From assembly GCF_000745775.1 (NCBI RefSeq), contig NZ_KN050752.1, positions 105,729 to 169,728 of the forward strand: a stretch of DNA of 64,000 nucleotides, read 5' to 3'. How positions within the stretch are numbered: position 1 is the first letter of the stretch; every line of letters starts with the position of its first letter. The translations under genes and the position numbers were made by a program. The DNA comes from Flavobacterium sp. ASV13 (GTDB lineage: Bacteria; Bacteroidota; Bacteroidia; Flavobacteriales; Flavobacteriaceae). A model generated the notes under the pieces. The model was not told the DNA's origin. It did no database searches and saw only the letters and a list, made by a program, of their open reading frames with translations. This document shows positions 8,193 to 17,292 of this stretch, piece after piece.

Positions 8193-8615
8193 ATGAAAAC
8201 TAGACGTATATTATTCGGGTTATTACTATGTATTGGATTATCAACTGTTTCGTGCAGTAGTGATGACAACGAAGGAGAAACACTAATTCCGCTAGAAGGA
8301 AAATGGAATCTTAGTAAAACAGGAACAGCAGTAGGAGGTACAGAAACATTAATCGATGCACCGCAAAATCAAAGTGGATGCGACAGAGATTATCTGCAGT
8401 TGAAATTAGATAACACTGCAACAATCGGAGATTATGATTCAACTGTAAGCGCTTGTGCTTTAACAACGCAAACAGGAATCTATTCAAGATCACATAATAA
8501 TTTAACCATTTCTATTACAGGTGGTGCAAGTATAACGCAAGATATTGTAAATCTTACGCTTTCAGAACTTAAGCTTAGAGATGCAAGTGGAAAGATTACG
8601 GTATATACCAGATAA
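8193..8615 (+). CDS. Lipocalin-like lipoprotein
   Basis: A 140-residue lipoprotein: signal MKTRRILFGLLLCIGLSTVSCSSD-like with lipobox Cys near residue 21 and an Asp-rich tether after it. The mature part starts LEGKWNLSKTG and ends LTLSELKLRDASGKITVYTR, the pattern of Bacteroidota lipocalin-like proteins, which form a small beta barrel. The ligand is unknown. Two or three cysteines in the mature domain could form a disulfide. Monocistronic: its own leader and a strong terminator follow. Confidence 0.7.
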   Translation: MKTRRILFGLLLCIGLSTVSCSSDDNEGETLIPLEGKWNLSKTGTAVGGTETLIDAPQNQSGCDRDYLQLKLDNTATIGDYDSTVSACALTTQTGIYSRSHNNLTISITGGASITQDIVNLTLSELKLRDASGKITVYTR

Positions 8616-8660
8616 TCAATTATGAATATTAAATCTTGAATTGTCAGGATTTATAATGAA

Positions 8661-8697
8661 ACGGGAATAGCTTTTTTAAAAGTTATTTCCGTTTTTT
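8661..8697 (+). terminator. Intrinsic terminator after lipocalin-like gene
   Basis: A 15-bp stem (8661-8675 with 8678-8692, two G-T pairs), TT loop, six-T tail. The rest of the gap to serS (8698-8886) holds AT-rich sequence with the dispersed 'ctttgcaaatctttgc' type of intergenic repeat and a candidate promoter. Confidence 0.85.
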
Positions 8698-8840
8698 ATT
8701 GTCATTATTATACAGAGATTCATAGAGAAAAAACACAAAGTCACGTAAAAAACTTTGCAAATCTTTGCATAATCTTCGTGCATCTCTGTGAAATAACTTT
8801 TTCCCGATAAACTTTGTCTCAATCTTAGGAAACATTTCCT

Positions 8841-8848
8841 TAAATTTG
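8841..8848 (+). promoter_or_regulatory. Candidate serS -7 box
   Basis: TAAATTTG fits TAnnTTTG, 38 nt before the serS ATG. A TTG at 8814-8816 lies 24 nt upstream, slightly wider than the usual spacing. Confidence 0.4.
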
Positions 8849-8886
8849 CTTCCGTTATAAAATAAAATAGTTACAAAAATTAAGCT

Positions 8887-10158
8887 ATGTTACAAATCGC
8901 ATTTATTAGAGAGAATCAAGAGAAAGTAATCAAGGCTTTGGCAAAACGAAATATCGATGCTAAAAGTGTTGTTGAAGAGGTGGTGCAATTAGATGAAAAC
9001 CGTCGTGCTGCGCAAGTAGAATTAGACAATGTTTTATCTGAATCTAATAAATTGTCCAAAGACATTGGCGAATTAATGAAAGCTGGAGAGAAATCAAAAG
9101 CAGCGATTTTAAAAGAAAAAACAGTTTCATTAAAAGAAAAAAGCAAAGAACTTGGCGAAAAAGCTGAAGCTCTTGCTGTTGAATTGACAAACAAATTATA
9201 CACTTTGCCAAATCTTCCGGCTGATATTGTTCCTGAAGGAAAAACACCAGATGATAACTTGAATGTTTTTCAAGAAGGAGATATTCCGGTTTTACACGAA
9301 GGTGCACAACCGCACTGGGAATTGGTAAAGAAATATGATATTATCGATTTTGAATTAGGTGTAAAAATTACCGGCGCAGGTTTTCCGGTTTACAAAGGAA
9401 AAGGAGCTCGTTTACAGCGTGCTTTAATCAATTATTTTTTAGATAAAAATACTGCTGCGGGATATAATGAAGTTCAGGTGCCGCATTTGGTAAATGAAGC
9501 TTCAGGTTACGGAACAGGGCAATTGCCAGATAAAGAAGGACAAATGTACCATGCAACGGTTGATGATTTATATTTAATCCCAACTGCTGAGGTTCCGGTT
9601 ACAAATTTATTCCGTGATGTTATTTTAAACGAAAGCGAATTACCAGTTTTACACACTGCTTATACGCCATGTTTCCGTCGTGAGGCTGGTTCATATGGAG
9701 CGCACGTTCGTGGATTAAACCGTTTGCACCAATTTGACAAAGTTGAAATTGTGCGTATCGAACATCCTGAAAAGTCGTATGAAGCACTTGACGGAATGGT
9801 TGAACATGTAAAAAATATTCTTCAGGAATTAAAATTGCCATACAGAATTTTACGTCTTTGCGGAGGTGATATGGGATTCACATCGGCTTTGACTTATGAT
9901 TTTGAAGTGTTTTCTACGGCGCAGGATCGTTGGTTAGAGATCAGTTCTGTTTCTAACTTCGAAACTTTCCAGGCAAATCGTCTGAAATTACGTTTCAAAG
10001 ATAAAGATGGAAAAAACCAATTGGCTCATACTTTGAATGGAAGTTCATTGGCTTTGCCGAGAGTTTTGGCCGGAATTTTAGAAAATTACCAAACGCCGGA
10101 AGGAATTGTAATTCCAGAAGTTTTACGTCCGTACTGCGGATTTGATATTATAAACTAA
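8887..10158 (+). CDS. serS: Seryl-tRNA synthetase
   Basis: 423 residues, normal length. It charges tRNA-Ser (and tRNA-Sec in organisms that have it) with serine in the cytoplasm. The N-terminal ~110 residues form the long antiparallel coiled-coil arm that contacts the tRNA variable arm. Class II motif 2 is visible in FRREAGSYGAHVRGLNRLHQFDKVE-type sequence (about residue 260) and motif 3 in LNGSSLALPRVLAGILE near residue 390. The start MLQIAFIREN is typical of Bacteroidota SerS. Monocistronic with a strong terminator behind it. Confidence 0.98.
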   Translation: MLQIAFIRENQEKVIKALAKRNIDAKSVVEEVVQLDENRRAAQVELDNVLSESNKLSKDIGELMKAGEKSKAAILKEKTVSLKEKSKELGEKAEALAVELTNKLYTLPNLPADIVPEGKTPDDNLNVFQEGDIPVLHEGAQPHWELVKKYDIIDFELGVKITGAGFPVYKGKGARLQRALINYFLDKNTAAGYNEVQVPHLVNEASGYGTGQLPDKEGQMYHATVDDLYLIPTAEVPVTNLFRDVILNESELPVLHTAYTPCFRREAGSYGAHVRGLNRLHQFDKVEIVRIEHPEKSYEALDGMVEHVKNILQELKLPYRILRLCGGDMGFTSALTYDFEVFSTAQDRWLEISSVSNFETFQANRLKLRFKDKDGKNQLAHTLNGSSLALPRVLAGILENYQTPEGIVIPEVLRPYCGFDIIN

Positions 10159-10180
10159 ATTTTTAGTAATTTAGGGAATT

Positions 10181-10213
10181 AAACCTAACAGGTTTTCAAA
10201 ATCTGTTAGGTTT
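10181..10213 (+). terminator. serS terminator
   Basis: Perfect 11-bp stem, AAACCTAACAG (10181-10191) with CTGTTAGGTTT (10203-10213), extendable inward by TTTT/AAAA-type pairs. It is of the 'aacctaacaggtttt' kind found repeatedly in Flavobacterium intergenic regions. Confidence 0.7.
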
Positions 10214-10251
10214 CTTAGTTTTTAGAAAGAACATAATTAAAATAAATTAAT

Positions 10252-11082
10252 ATGAGTGGAGTTTTAAATTGGAACCTAGATCCTGTAATAGTAATGATTA
10301 CAGACAGTTTCCCTTTGAAATATTATGGAGCTCTTTTTGCTGCAGGACTCTTACTTGGATATTATATTGTTAGAAATATTTATAAAAAAGAAAATATTTC
10401 CATAGAAAATCTGGATAGTTTATTGGTTTATGTAATTGTAGGAACCATTTTAGGAGCAAGATTAGGACATTGTTTTTTCTATGAGCCTGAATATTTTCTT
10501 AAGCATCCAATAGAAATACTTTTGCCAATTCAGAAAGTTGGTGGAATTTACAAGTTTGTTGGTTTTCAGGGATTAGCAAGTCATGGCGGAACGATAGGTG
10601 TTTTAATTGCGATGATTTTATATTGTAGAAAATATAAAGTAAAGTTTTTATGGCTATTGGATCGAATGGCAATTGGTGTTCCTGTTACAGGCGCTTTTAT
10701 TAGATTCGGGAATTTTATGAATTCGGAGATTTACGGAAAACCTACTAATGGAAGTTGGGGTGTTGTTTTTCAAAGAGATGATTTAATTCCGAGGCATCCA
10801 ACGCAATTGTACGAAGCATTTTCGTATCTGTTGATTTTTGGAATTTTATTTTGGATGTATAAATCAGATAAAATAAGACAAACTAGCGGATTACTATTTG
10901 GATGTTTTCTAACATTATTGTTTTTGGCTAGATTTATAATTGAATTTTTCAAGGAAAATCAGGAAACTTTTGAAAATAATATGATTATAAATATGGGACA
11001 AATTTTAAGTATTCCCTTTATTTTAATTGGATTAACTTTGATTGTTTGGAAATCAAAACTTGAAATTAATAAGGAATTTTAA
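10252..11082 (+). CDS. lgt: Prolipoprotein diacylglyceryl transferase
   Basis: 276 residues with about seven membrane helices. It transfers diacylglycerol from phosphatidylglycerol to the lipobox Cys of prolipoproteins at the outer face of the inner membrane, the first step for all lipoproteins noted in this window. Family marks: YYGALFAAGLLLGYY at the N-terminus, LGARLGHCFFYEPEYFL, the segment ASHGGTIG, and the Lgt signature GAFIRFGNFMNSEIYGKPT with the conserved Asn and Glu, then RHPTQLYEAF. Start ATG 10252; serS lies upstream behind a terminator. Confidence 0.97.
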   Translation: MSGVLNWNLDPVIVMITDSFPLKYYGALFAAGLLLGYYIVRNIYKKENISIENLDSLLVYVIVGTILGARLGHCFFYEPEYFLKHPIEILLPIQKVGGIYKFVGFQGLASHGGTIGVLIAMILYCRKYKVKFLWLLDRMAIGVPVTGAFIRFGNFMNSEIYGKPTNGSWGVVFQRDDLIPRHPTQLYEAFSYLLIFGILFWMYKSDKIRQTSGLLFGCFLTLLFLARFIIEFFKENQETFENNMIINMGQILSIPFILIGLTLIVWKSKLEINKEF

Positions 11083-11134
11083 AAACCAATCAGGTTTCTG
11101 AATTATTTAAAATGCCACATTAAAAAATAGAAAT

Positions 11135-12916
11135 ATGAAAAACATTTTTATCTATATCCTTTTGTTGTGGTCAAGCCTTACATTTTCTCAAAATGAGCAA
11201 TTGGCTCAATATTACTACGATAAAGGCGATTTCGAAAAAGCAAAAGTCAGTTATGAAGAGCTTTTAGCCAGTGTGCCATCAAATACCCAATATTTTTTAA
11301 GAGTCGTCGACTGCTATCAGCAATTACAGCAATATGCTGTGGCAGAAAAGGCAATTCAGGATCGTTATAGCAAATACAAACAAGGTGTCTTTTTAGTTGA
11401 ATTGGGCTATAATTTCCAATTGCAAAAAAACGAATCTAAAGCAAGAAGTTATTACGATCAGGCAATTGAAAAAATAAAAGCGAATCCGAATGATGTTTAT
11501 GGAATTGGAAATTCCTTCGAGAAAAAAGTATTGATCGAATATGCTTTAAAAGCCTATCAGACTGCAATGCAAATTCAGCCGAACTACAATTTCAATTTCC
11601 AGATCGGAATGTTGTATGGTCAATTAGGAAAGACAGACGAAATGATTGATCTTCTGTTGACAGAATCGTATAAAAATCCGCAAAATGCTAATTTGATTCA
11701 GACCCAATTATCACGTTTCATGAATGGCGAAACGGATAATACTGCCTTTAAAGATGCTATGCGAAAAGCCCTGATTTTAAAAACACAGAAAGATCAGGAT
11801 GTTTTCTGGAATCACTATTTAAGCTGGTTTTATGTGCAGCAAAAAGAATTTGGAAAAGCCTTTATTCAGGAAAAAGCGATTTACAAACGCGAACCTGAAT
11901 CGCTTTCAAGCATCGTCAATTTGAGTCAGTTTGCACTGAATGAAGACGATACTGAAACTGCAGCTGAAATCCTGAATTTTATTCTTTTAAATACCAAAGA
12001 TTTAGATTTGTTAGTGCAGTCCAATTACTATTTGATGGAAATTAAAATAGATAAAGCACAGGAAAAAGATTATCCGGCAATTGATGCCGAACTGCAGCAA
12101 TTGCTCACGACGTACGATATAACGCCTTTTACTTTATCTTTGCAATTGATTAAAGCGCATTTTACTGCTTTTAATCTGAAAAAGCCAGAAGAAGGTATTG
12201 CGATTGTAAAACGTGCTTTAGAACTCAATTTAAATGATTATCAGGAAGCAGATGCCAAAATGGAATTGGGAGATATTTTGCTTTTGCAGGAAAAATTCAA
12301 TCAGGCGCTTATTTATTATTCGCAGATTCAATTGGATTTGAAGAATGATGTTATGGCGCATGAAGCAAGTTTGAAAGCGGCAAAAACAAGTTATTATAAA
12401 ACTGATTTTGAATGGGCTTTGAAACAATTTAAAGAATTAAAATCGGCAAATACACAATTGATTGCCAATGACGCTCTGGAATATTTCTTATTGATAAATG
12501 ATAACACCGCTGCTGATTCGACACAAACGGCATTAAAGGAGTTTGCAAAAGGTGATTTTTTAATTTATCAAAATAAAAAACAGGAAGCAATTGCACAGTT
12601 TCAGAACATTCTGAAAACCTATAAAGGTCAGGAAATCGAAGCTGTAACAATGTTGCGTTTAGGTAAAATTTACGAAAGTCTAAAAGATTACAATTCGGCT
12701 TTAAGCCAGTACCAGCAAATAATCGATCATCATGGCGACGGAATTTATGTTGATGAAGCACTATTTTTTTCAGCAGAAATTTACAACGACGAATTGAAAG
12801 ATATAGAAAAAGCAAAGCCTTTATATGAAAAGGTAATCTTCAATCATCAGGACAGTATTTACTTTGTTGATGCCAGAAAAAAATACAGAGAATTGAGAGG
12901 AGATAAGAATTTGTAG
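11135..12916 (+). CDS. Tetratricopeptide repeat protein, exported
   Basis: 593 residues with a signal peptide (ends near SLTFSQ-N, residue 19) and many TPR units along the whole length, e.g. AQYYYDKGDFEKAKVSYEELL at the start and the C-terminal repeats MLRLGKIYESLKDYNSALSQYQQII and EALFFSAEIYNDELKDIEKAKPLYEKVI. TPR arrays are scaffolds for protein contacts; in the periplasm of Bacteroidota such proteins often serve envelope assembly. No enzymatic motif is seen. It follows lgt by 52 bp without a clear terminator, so read-through from lgt is possible. Confidence 0.85.
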   Translation: MKNIFIYILLLWSSLTFSQNEQLAQYYYDKGDFEKAKVSYEELLASVPSNTQYFLRVVDCYQQLQQYAVAEKAIQDRYSKYKQGVFLVELGYNFQLQKNESKARSYYDQAIEKIKANPNDVYGIGNSFEKKVLIEYALKAYQTAMQIQPNYNFNFQIGMLYGQLGKTDEMIDLLLTESYKNPQNANLIQTQLSRFMNGETDNTAFKDAMRKALILKTQKDQDVFWNHYLSWFYVQQKEFGKAFIQEKAIYKREPESLSSIVNLSQFALNEDDTETAAEILNFILLNTKDLDLLVQSNYYLMEIKIDKAQEKDYPAIDAELQQLLTTYDITPFTLSLQLIKAHFTAFNLKKPEEGIAIVKRALELNLNDYQEADAKMELGDILLLQEKFNQALIYYSQIQLDLKNDVMAHEASLKAAKTSYYKTDFEWALKQFKELKSANTQLIANDALEYFLLINDNTAADSTQTALKEFAKGDFLIYQNKKQEAIAQFQNILKTYKGQEIEAVTMLRLGKIYESLKDYNSALSQYQQIIDHHGDGIYVDEALFFSAEIYNDELKDIEKAKPLYEKVIFNHQDSIYFVDARKKYRELRGDKNL

Positions 12917-13046
12917 TTTGGTTTAACCGATTTTACAAGTAAACAAAAAGAATTAATAATATAATGATTTGCATAAGATTTTAAGAATCAAAAAAGTAAA
13001 AGACTTAGTCCCTTAGAACCTTAGCATCTCAGAACCTTTAGAAGAA

Positions 13047-13358
13047 ATGATTATTTACAACATCACCACAAATATACACGAAAGCGTTCACGACCAATGG
13101 TTGAAATGGATGCAGGAAAAACATATTCCGGAAATTCTGGCTACTGAAAAGTTTTCATCAGCAAGAATTGTAAAAGTTTTAGTTGAAGAAGAAATGGGCG
13201 GAATCACATATTCGGTTCAATATACAACAGACAGTAAAGATACTCTTGAGAAATATTATTTGGAAGATCAACCAAAATTTGACAGAGAAGCTTTGGAGTT
13301 ATTTGCGGACAAAATGCTTTCTTTTAGAACAGAATTGGAGGTTATTTCAGAACATTAA
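13047..13358 (+). CDS. DUF4286 family protein
   Basis: 103 residues matching the DUF4286 pattern: MIIYNITTNIHESVHDQWLKWMQEKHIPEILAT, then a beta strand region and a C-terminal helix with FADKMLSFRTELEVI. The fold is probably a ferredoxin-like dimeric alpha/beta barrel; function unknown. The gene commonly lies near the dimethyladenosine transferase gene in Bacteroidota, as here (114 bp upstream of rsmA). The leader carries a dispersed 'ccttagaaccttagcatctc' type repeat. Confidence 0.85.
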   Translation: MIIYNITTNIHESVHDQWLKWMQEKHIPEILATEKFSSARIVKVLVEEEMGGITYSVQYTTDSKDTLEKYYLEDQPKFDREALELFADKMLSFRTELEVISEH

Positions 13359-13436
13359 AGAAGAATAGGCTTTGTGTATTTGTGCTTTCATGGCAAAAAA
13401 ACATGAAATAAGCTTTAGCCTTCGAAGCAAAAAGAA

Positions 13437-13444
13437 TACTTTTG
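13437..13444 (+). promoter_or_regulatory. Candidate rsmA -7 box
   Basis: TACTTTTG fits TAnnTTTG and is followed by GCG, as in several strong Flavobacterium promoters; about 28 nt before the rsmA ATG. Confidence 0.4.
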
Positions 13445-13472
13445 CGCCCTCGCGGCAAAACAAGAAAAGAAA

Positions 13473-14258
13473 ATGGAAAAAGTAAAAGCCAAAAAACATT
13501 TAGGACAGCACTTCCTTAAAGACGAAAGTATCGCAAAAGCAATTGCTGATACTTTGAGTTTAAAGGGGTACGATGAGGTTTTAGAAATAGGACCGGGGAT
13601 GGGTGTGCTTACTAAATATTTACTTGACAAGCCAATCCATACGCGAGTAATCGAAATTGATACGGAATCTGTTGCGTATCTGGATGCGAATTATCCAAAA
13701 TTAAAAGACAATATCATTTCAGAAGACTTTCTGAAATATAATATAAACCAGGTTTACGAGAACAAACAATTCGCCATTATTGGTAATTTCCCATATAACA
13801 TCTCTTCTCAGATTGTTTTTAGAACATTAGAGTTTAGAGATCAGATTCCGGAATTTTCTGGAATGTTTCAAAAGGAAGTTGCAGAGCGAATCTGCGAGAA
13901 AAAAGGATCAAAAACCTACGGAATCCTGTCTGTACTTGCACAGGCTTTCTATGATACTGAGTATTTGTTTACTGTAAACGAAAATGTTTTTATTCCTCCG
14001 CCCAAGGTCAAGTCGGGTGTGATGAAAATGACCCGAAAGGAAGATTATAGTCTTCCGTGTGGTGAAAAGTTGTTTTTTACTGTTGTAAAAACGGCTTTTC
14101 AACAAAGACGAAAAACATTACGTAACAGTTTGAAAACATTAAATTTATCAGATAATTTGCGAGAAGACACTATCTTTGATAAACGTCCCGAGCAACTTAG
14201 CGTTGAAGAATTTATTGTTTTGACTCAAAAAATAGAAGCCGATGGAGTTCAAAGTTAG
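13473..14258 (+). CDS. rsmA: 16S rRNA dimethyladenosine transferase
   Basis: 261 residues, normal for RsmA/KsgA. It dimethylates two adjacent adenines in the 3'-terminal helix of 16S rRNA during 30S maturation using S-adenosylmethionine. Visible motifs: KKHLGQHFLKD at the N-terminus, the SAM-binding loop VLEIGPGMGVLTKYL (about residue 37) and the catalytic NFPYNIS motif (about residue 104), plus the C-terminal FQQRRKTLRNSL. The last 17 bases overlap the start of mgtE in another frame, which suggests translational coupling. Confidence 0.97.
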   Translation: MEKVKAKKHLGQHFLKDESIAKAIADTLSLKGYDEVLEIGPGMGVLTKYLLDKPIHTRVIEIDTESVAYLDANYPKLKDNIISEDFLKYNINQVYENKQFAIIGNFPYNISSQIVFRTLEFRDQIPEFSGMFQKEVAERICEKKGSKTYGILSVLAQAFYDTEYLFTVNENVFIPPPKVKSGVMKMTRKEDYSLPCGEKLFFTVVKTAFQQRRKTLRNSLKTLNLSDNLREDTIFDKRPEQLSVEEFIVLTQKIEADGVQS

Positions 14259-15591
14259 CAAAGAATTAATCCACCAACTAGAAGAACATATTGTTAAGAA
14301 AAACGACAAAGAACTTGAAGTTTTACTTAATGACCTTCACCATGCTGATATCGCAGAAATTCTTGAGGAATTAGATTTTGACGAAGCAACCTATATTTTC
14401 AAAGTTTTAGATAGTGATAAAACAGCTGAAATTCTTCTTGAATTAGAAGATGATCTTCGTGAAAACATCTTAAGCCGATTATCACCTAAAGAGATTGCCG
14501 AAGAGCTCGATGAACTTGAGACTAATGATGCTGCCGATATTATCGCCGAACTTTCGCATGAAATCAAAGCAGAGGTAATTTCAGAACTTGTCGATGTTGA
14601 ACACGCAAAAGACATTGTCGAATTATTGCGTTACGACGAAAATACGGCCGGTGGTTTGATGGGAAAAGAGCTTGTAAAAGTGAATGAAAACTGGAATGTT
14701 CTTACGTGTGTAAAAGAAATGCGTATTCAGGCAGAAAATGTTTCGAGAGTACATTCAATCTATGTTGTTGACGACGAAAACCGATTAAAAGGAAGATTAT
14801 CACTTAAAGACTTATTGACTTCTTCAACCAAAACTCAAATTGGAGACGTTTATATCCGAAAATTAAATTTTGTAAATGTTGATACTGAAGATGTTGAAGT
14901 CGCGCGTATCATGCAGAAATATGATTTGGAAGCAATTCCGGTTGTCGATGAATTGGGACGTTTGGTTGGAAGAATTACAATCGACGATATCCTGGATGTA
15001 ATCAAGGAAGAAGCTGATAAAGATTACCAATTAGCGGCGGGTATTACGCAAGACATTGAAAGTAATGACAGTGTTCTAGAGCTTACAAAAGCGCGTTTAC
15101 CTTGGTTATTAATCGGGATGGTGATTGAAATTGTGGCTTCTTTTGTATTAAAAGATAATGAAGCTGCTTTTCAGAAATATTCAACATTAATTATTTTTGT
15201 GCCTTTGCTTTCTGCAACTGCTGGAAATATTGGTGTTCAGGCATCGGCAATTGTGGTGCAGGGTTTGGCTAACGGTACTTTGAAAGAATTTAGTCGCGGA
15301 TATTTCAGCAAGGAGCTTACCGTTTCAATGATTTCGGGAAGTATTATTTCTTTGCTTCTTTTGGGTTATCATTCACTTATGTATCAACAATATTCTGTTG
15401 GATTGGCCATTTCTATTTCAATGATTGTTGTGATTTTGTTTGCTGCAACTTTAGGGACACTTGTGCCTCTTTTTCTTCATAAAAATAAAATCGATCCTGC
15501 AATTGCGACGGGGCCGTTTATTACTACAACAAATGATGTTTTTGGAATTATGCTTTATTTCGGTGTAGCCAAAATGATTCTTGGATTTTAG
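14242..15591 (+). CDS. mgtE: Magnesium transporter MgtE
   Basis: 449 residues with the MgtE layout: an acidic helical N domain of repeated short helices (residues ~1-130), two CBS domains (about 135-255, e.g. RVHSIYVVDDENRLKGRLSLKDLL and LEAIPVVDELGRLVGRITIDDIL), a plug helix, then five membrane helices from about residue 285 with the pore region SATAGNIGVQASAIVVQGLA. It admits Mg2+ and is gated by Mg2+ bound at the N/CBS interface. The start ATG overlaps rsmA by 17 nt; the pairing of a ribosome-maturation gene with a Mg2+ channel is a Bacteroidota arrangement. Confidence 0.97.
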   Translation: MEFKVSKELIHQLEEHIVKKNDKELEVLLNDLHHADIAEILEELDFDEATYIFKVLDSDKTAEILLELEDDLRENILSRLSPKEIAEELDELETNDAADIIAELSHEIKAEVISELVDVEHAKDIVELLRYDENTAGGLMGKELVKVNENWNVLTCVKEMRIQAENVSRVHSIYVVDDENRLKGRLSLKDLLTSSTKTQIGDVYIRKLNFVNVDTEDVEVARIMQKYDLEAIPVVDELGRLVGRITIDDILDVIKEEADKDYQLAAGITQDIESNDSVLELTKARLPWLLIGMVIEIVASFVLKDNEAAFQKYSTLIIFVPLLSATAGNIGVQASAIVVQGLANGTLKEFSRGYFSKELTVSMISGSIISLLLLGYHSLMYQQYSVGLAISISMIVVILFAATLGTLVPLFLHKNKIDPAIATGPFITTTNDVFGIMLYFGVAKMILGF

Positions 15592-15703
15592 ATTTTTGGC
15601 ACAAATTAATAAGATGCAGTGATTTAAGATCTTTAAATTCTGTGTAATTTGCAAACGGAATAAAAGGCCTTCATATGCCTGAAATAAATTAAAACCCAGC
15701 AAC

Positions 15704-16489
15704 ATGAAAGTACACATTATTGGAGGAGGAAACCTTGGGGTTTCTATTGCCTTGGGAATTGCTAAATTTTCGAAAAACAACCAAGTTACTGTTACAAGAA
15801 GAAACATCGCTAGTATTCAATATTTATCTGAATATGGAATTACAGTGTCTAATGATAATAAACACAATATTCAGGAAGCTGATGTAGTGATTTTAACCAT
15901 AAAACCTTATCAGGTTGATACGGTTTTGGCTGAAATTTTACCTGTGATTCAAAATAAAACGATCGCTTCAGCAGTAAGCGGATTGTCTTTGGATATGCTT
16001 CAGGAAAAAACAAAAAATGAATATCCGGTTGTACGTATTATGCCAAATATTGCGGCACAGTTTGGAGAATCGGCAACTTGTATTTCTTTCCCTGAAACAG
16101 ATCGCGAAGAAGCGATGCCAATTGTAGATTTATTTCAGGATTTGGGAACAGCTCCAGTTATTGATGAAAAATTAATGGATGCCGCAACTGTTTTAGGCGC
16201 TTGCGGAACAGCTTATGCATTGCGATATATTCGTGCTTCAATGCAAGCTGGAATCGAAATTGGATTTGATTCTAGTACAGCTTTAGCAATTGCTGCTCAA
16301 ACGGCAAAAGGAGCTGCAAAAATGCTTTTAGAAGAAAAAGTACACCCAGAACAATTAATCGACCGTGTAACGACGCCACAAGGTTGTACAATTGTCGGTT
16401 TGAATGAAATGGAACACAATGGATTCAGTTCATCATTAATTAAAGGAATCAAAACTTCTTTGAAGCAAATCAAAGGATTGTTGAAATAA
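15704..16489 (+). CDS. proC: Pyrroline-5-carboxylate reductase
   Basis: 261 residues. It reduces pyrroline-5-carboxylate to proline with NAD(P)H, the last step of proline synthesis, in the cytoplasm. The N-terminal Rossmann motif is VHIIGGGNLGVSIALGIA; the C-terminal dimerisation domain contains VLGACGTAYALRYIRAS and the signature DRVTTPQGCTIVGLNEME. Length is typical. It lies 112 bp after mgtE and ends in its own terminator. Confidence 0.95.
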   Translation: MKVHIIGGGNLGVSIALGIAKFSKNNQVTVTRRNIASIQYLSEYGITVSNDNKHNIQEADVVILTIKPYQVDTVLAEILPVIQNKTIASAVSGLSLDMLQEKTKNEYPVVRIMPNIAAQFGESATCISFPETDREEAMPIVDLFQDLGTAPVIDEKLMDAATVLGACGTAYALRYIRASMQAGIEIGFDSSTALAIAAQTAKGAAKMLLEEKVHPEQLIDRVTTPQGCTIVGLNEMEHNGFSSSLIKGIKTSLKQIKGLLK

Positions 16490-16511
16490 GAGTTTCAATT
16501 TTTAAAATATA

Positions 16512-16559
16512 AAATTCCAAATTCCAGATTTAAAAGTGGAGTTTGGAATTTTTTTTTTT
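16512..16559. terminator. proC terminator
   Basis: A 15-bp stem (16512-16526 with 16537-16551, one G-T pair) followed by a long T-run on the plus strand. It separates proC from the convergent cytochrome c gene. Confidence 0.85.
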
Positions 16560-16564
16560 GGAAT

Positions 16565-16969
16565 TTATTTCGAATGACAATATTCAATTAGATTCGCGAC
16601 ATCTTCTTTAGATAAAGTTTTTGAAAATACCGTTTTATGATAATCAATTGCTAATATTTCTACTTTAGAACTGTCGATTTTGTGTTTTTCATTAGTAAGC
16701 CAATTTACAAAAACAATAGAATCAACTTCATGAAGCGCTGGGCCAGTTATTTTTGAGTTCAATTTATGACAAGCAGCACAATTAGAATTAAATACTTTTT
16801 TTCCTTTTTTTTGATTTTCCTTTAAATCGATATTTCCGCAAGAAGGCAAATCGCGCGTTCCACAGCCTGGAGTTTCATGTTTTTTGAAGATTTTCAGATA
16901 CATAATTATTCCGACTGACAATACTATTAGAGCAGTTAAAGAAAAAAGTATGATTCTGATTCTTTTCAT
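16565..16969 (-). CDS. Membrane-anchored c-type cytochrome
   Basis: 134 residues from the ATG at 16969. A TTG 27 nt further upstream would extend it by nine residues, but the ATG gives a normal N-terminal membrane anchor (KRIRIILFSLTALIVLSVGIIMYL). One haem-binding CAACH motif follows in KVFNSNCAACHKLNSKITGPAL; the distal haem ligand is not clear to me (a Met in the usual place is not visible; the protein has few Met residues). Electron transfer at the periplasmic face is the expected role. Last gene of a possible nhaA-monooxygenase-cytochrome unit, 19 bp after its neighbour. Confidence 0.8.
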   Translation of the reverse strand: MKRIRIILFSLTALIVLSVGIIMYLKIFKKHETPGCGTRDLPSCGNIDLKENQKKGKKVFNSNCAACHKLNSKITGPALHEVDSIVFVNWLTNEKHKIDSSKVEILAIDYHKTVFSKTLSKEDVANLIEYCHSK

Positions 16970-16988
16970 ATATATTTCAAATTTCTGA

Positions 16989-17288
16989 TTAAGCAAAAAC
17001 TTCGAAATGTTCTACATTCTCTTCGAATTCTAAAAGAAACTGTTCATCTTCAGGATAATATTTCGCTTTTTCGATATTTTCCCCGGCAAAATTTTTAATT
17101 ACTTCCCAATTTTCCCAATACGTTATAAGCGTAAAATGGCCTTCGTTGTTTTTGATATTCCGTAAAAAAGAAAGTTTTATAAATCCAACTGTTTTCTCAT
17201 AATCTGGAATAGCCGTTTTGATTATAAATTCGGTGTAAGCCTCATAATCTTCAATTTTTGTTTTTCCGTGCCAGATTCTTGCGATCAT
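16989..17288 (-). CDS. Antibiotic-biosynthesis-monooxygenase (ABM) family protein
   Basis: 99 residues, beginning MIARIWHGKTKIEDYEAYTEFI and containing HFTLITYWENWEVIKNFAGE, the dimeric alpha/beta barrel pattern of the ABM superfamily. Members range from quinone-forming monooxygenases to haem-degrading enzymes and proteins of unknown role; no specific active site can be assigned here. It starts 4 bp after nhaA and is 19 bp ahead of the cytochrome gene, so the three are probably one transcript. Confidence 0.75.
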   Translation of the reverse strand: MIARIWHGKTKIEDYEAYTEFIIKTAIPDYEKTVGFIKLSFLRNIKNNEGHFTLITYWENWEVIKNFAGENIEKAKYYPEDEQFLLEFEENVEHFEVFA

Positions 17289-17292
17289 AATT

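Noticed and set aside
12230..12815. Two minus-strand frames within the TPR gene
   Set aside because: Shadows of the TPR coding sequence.
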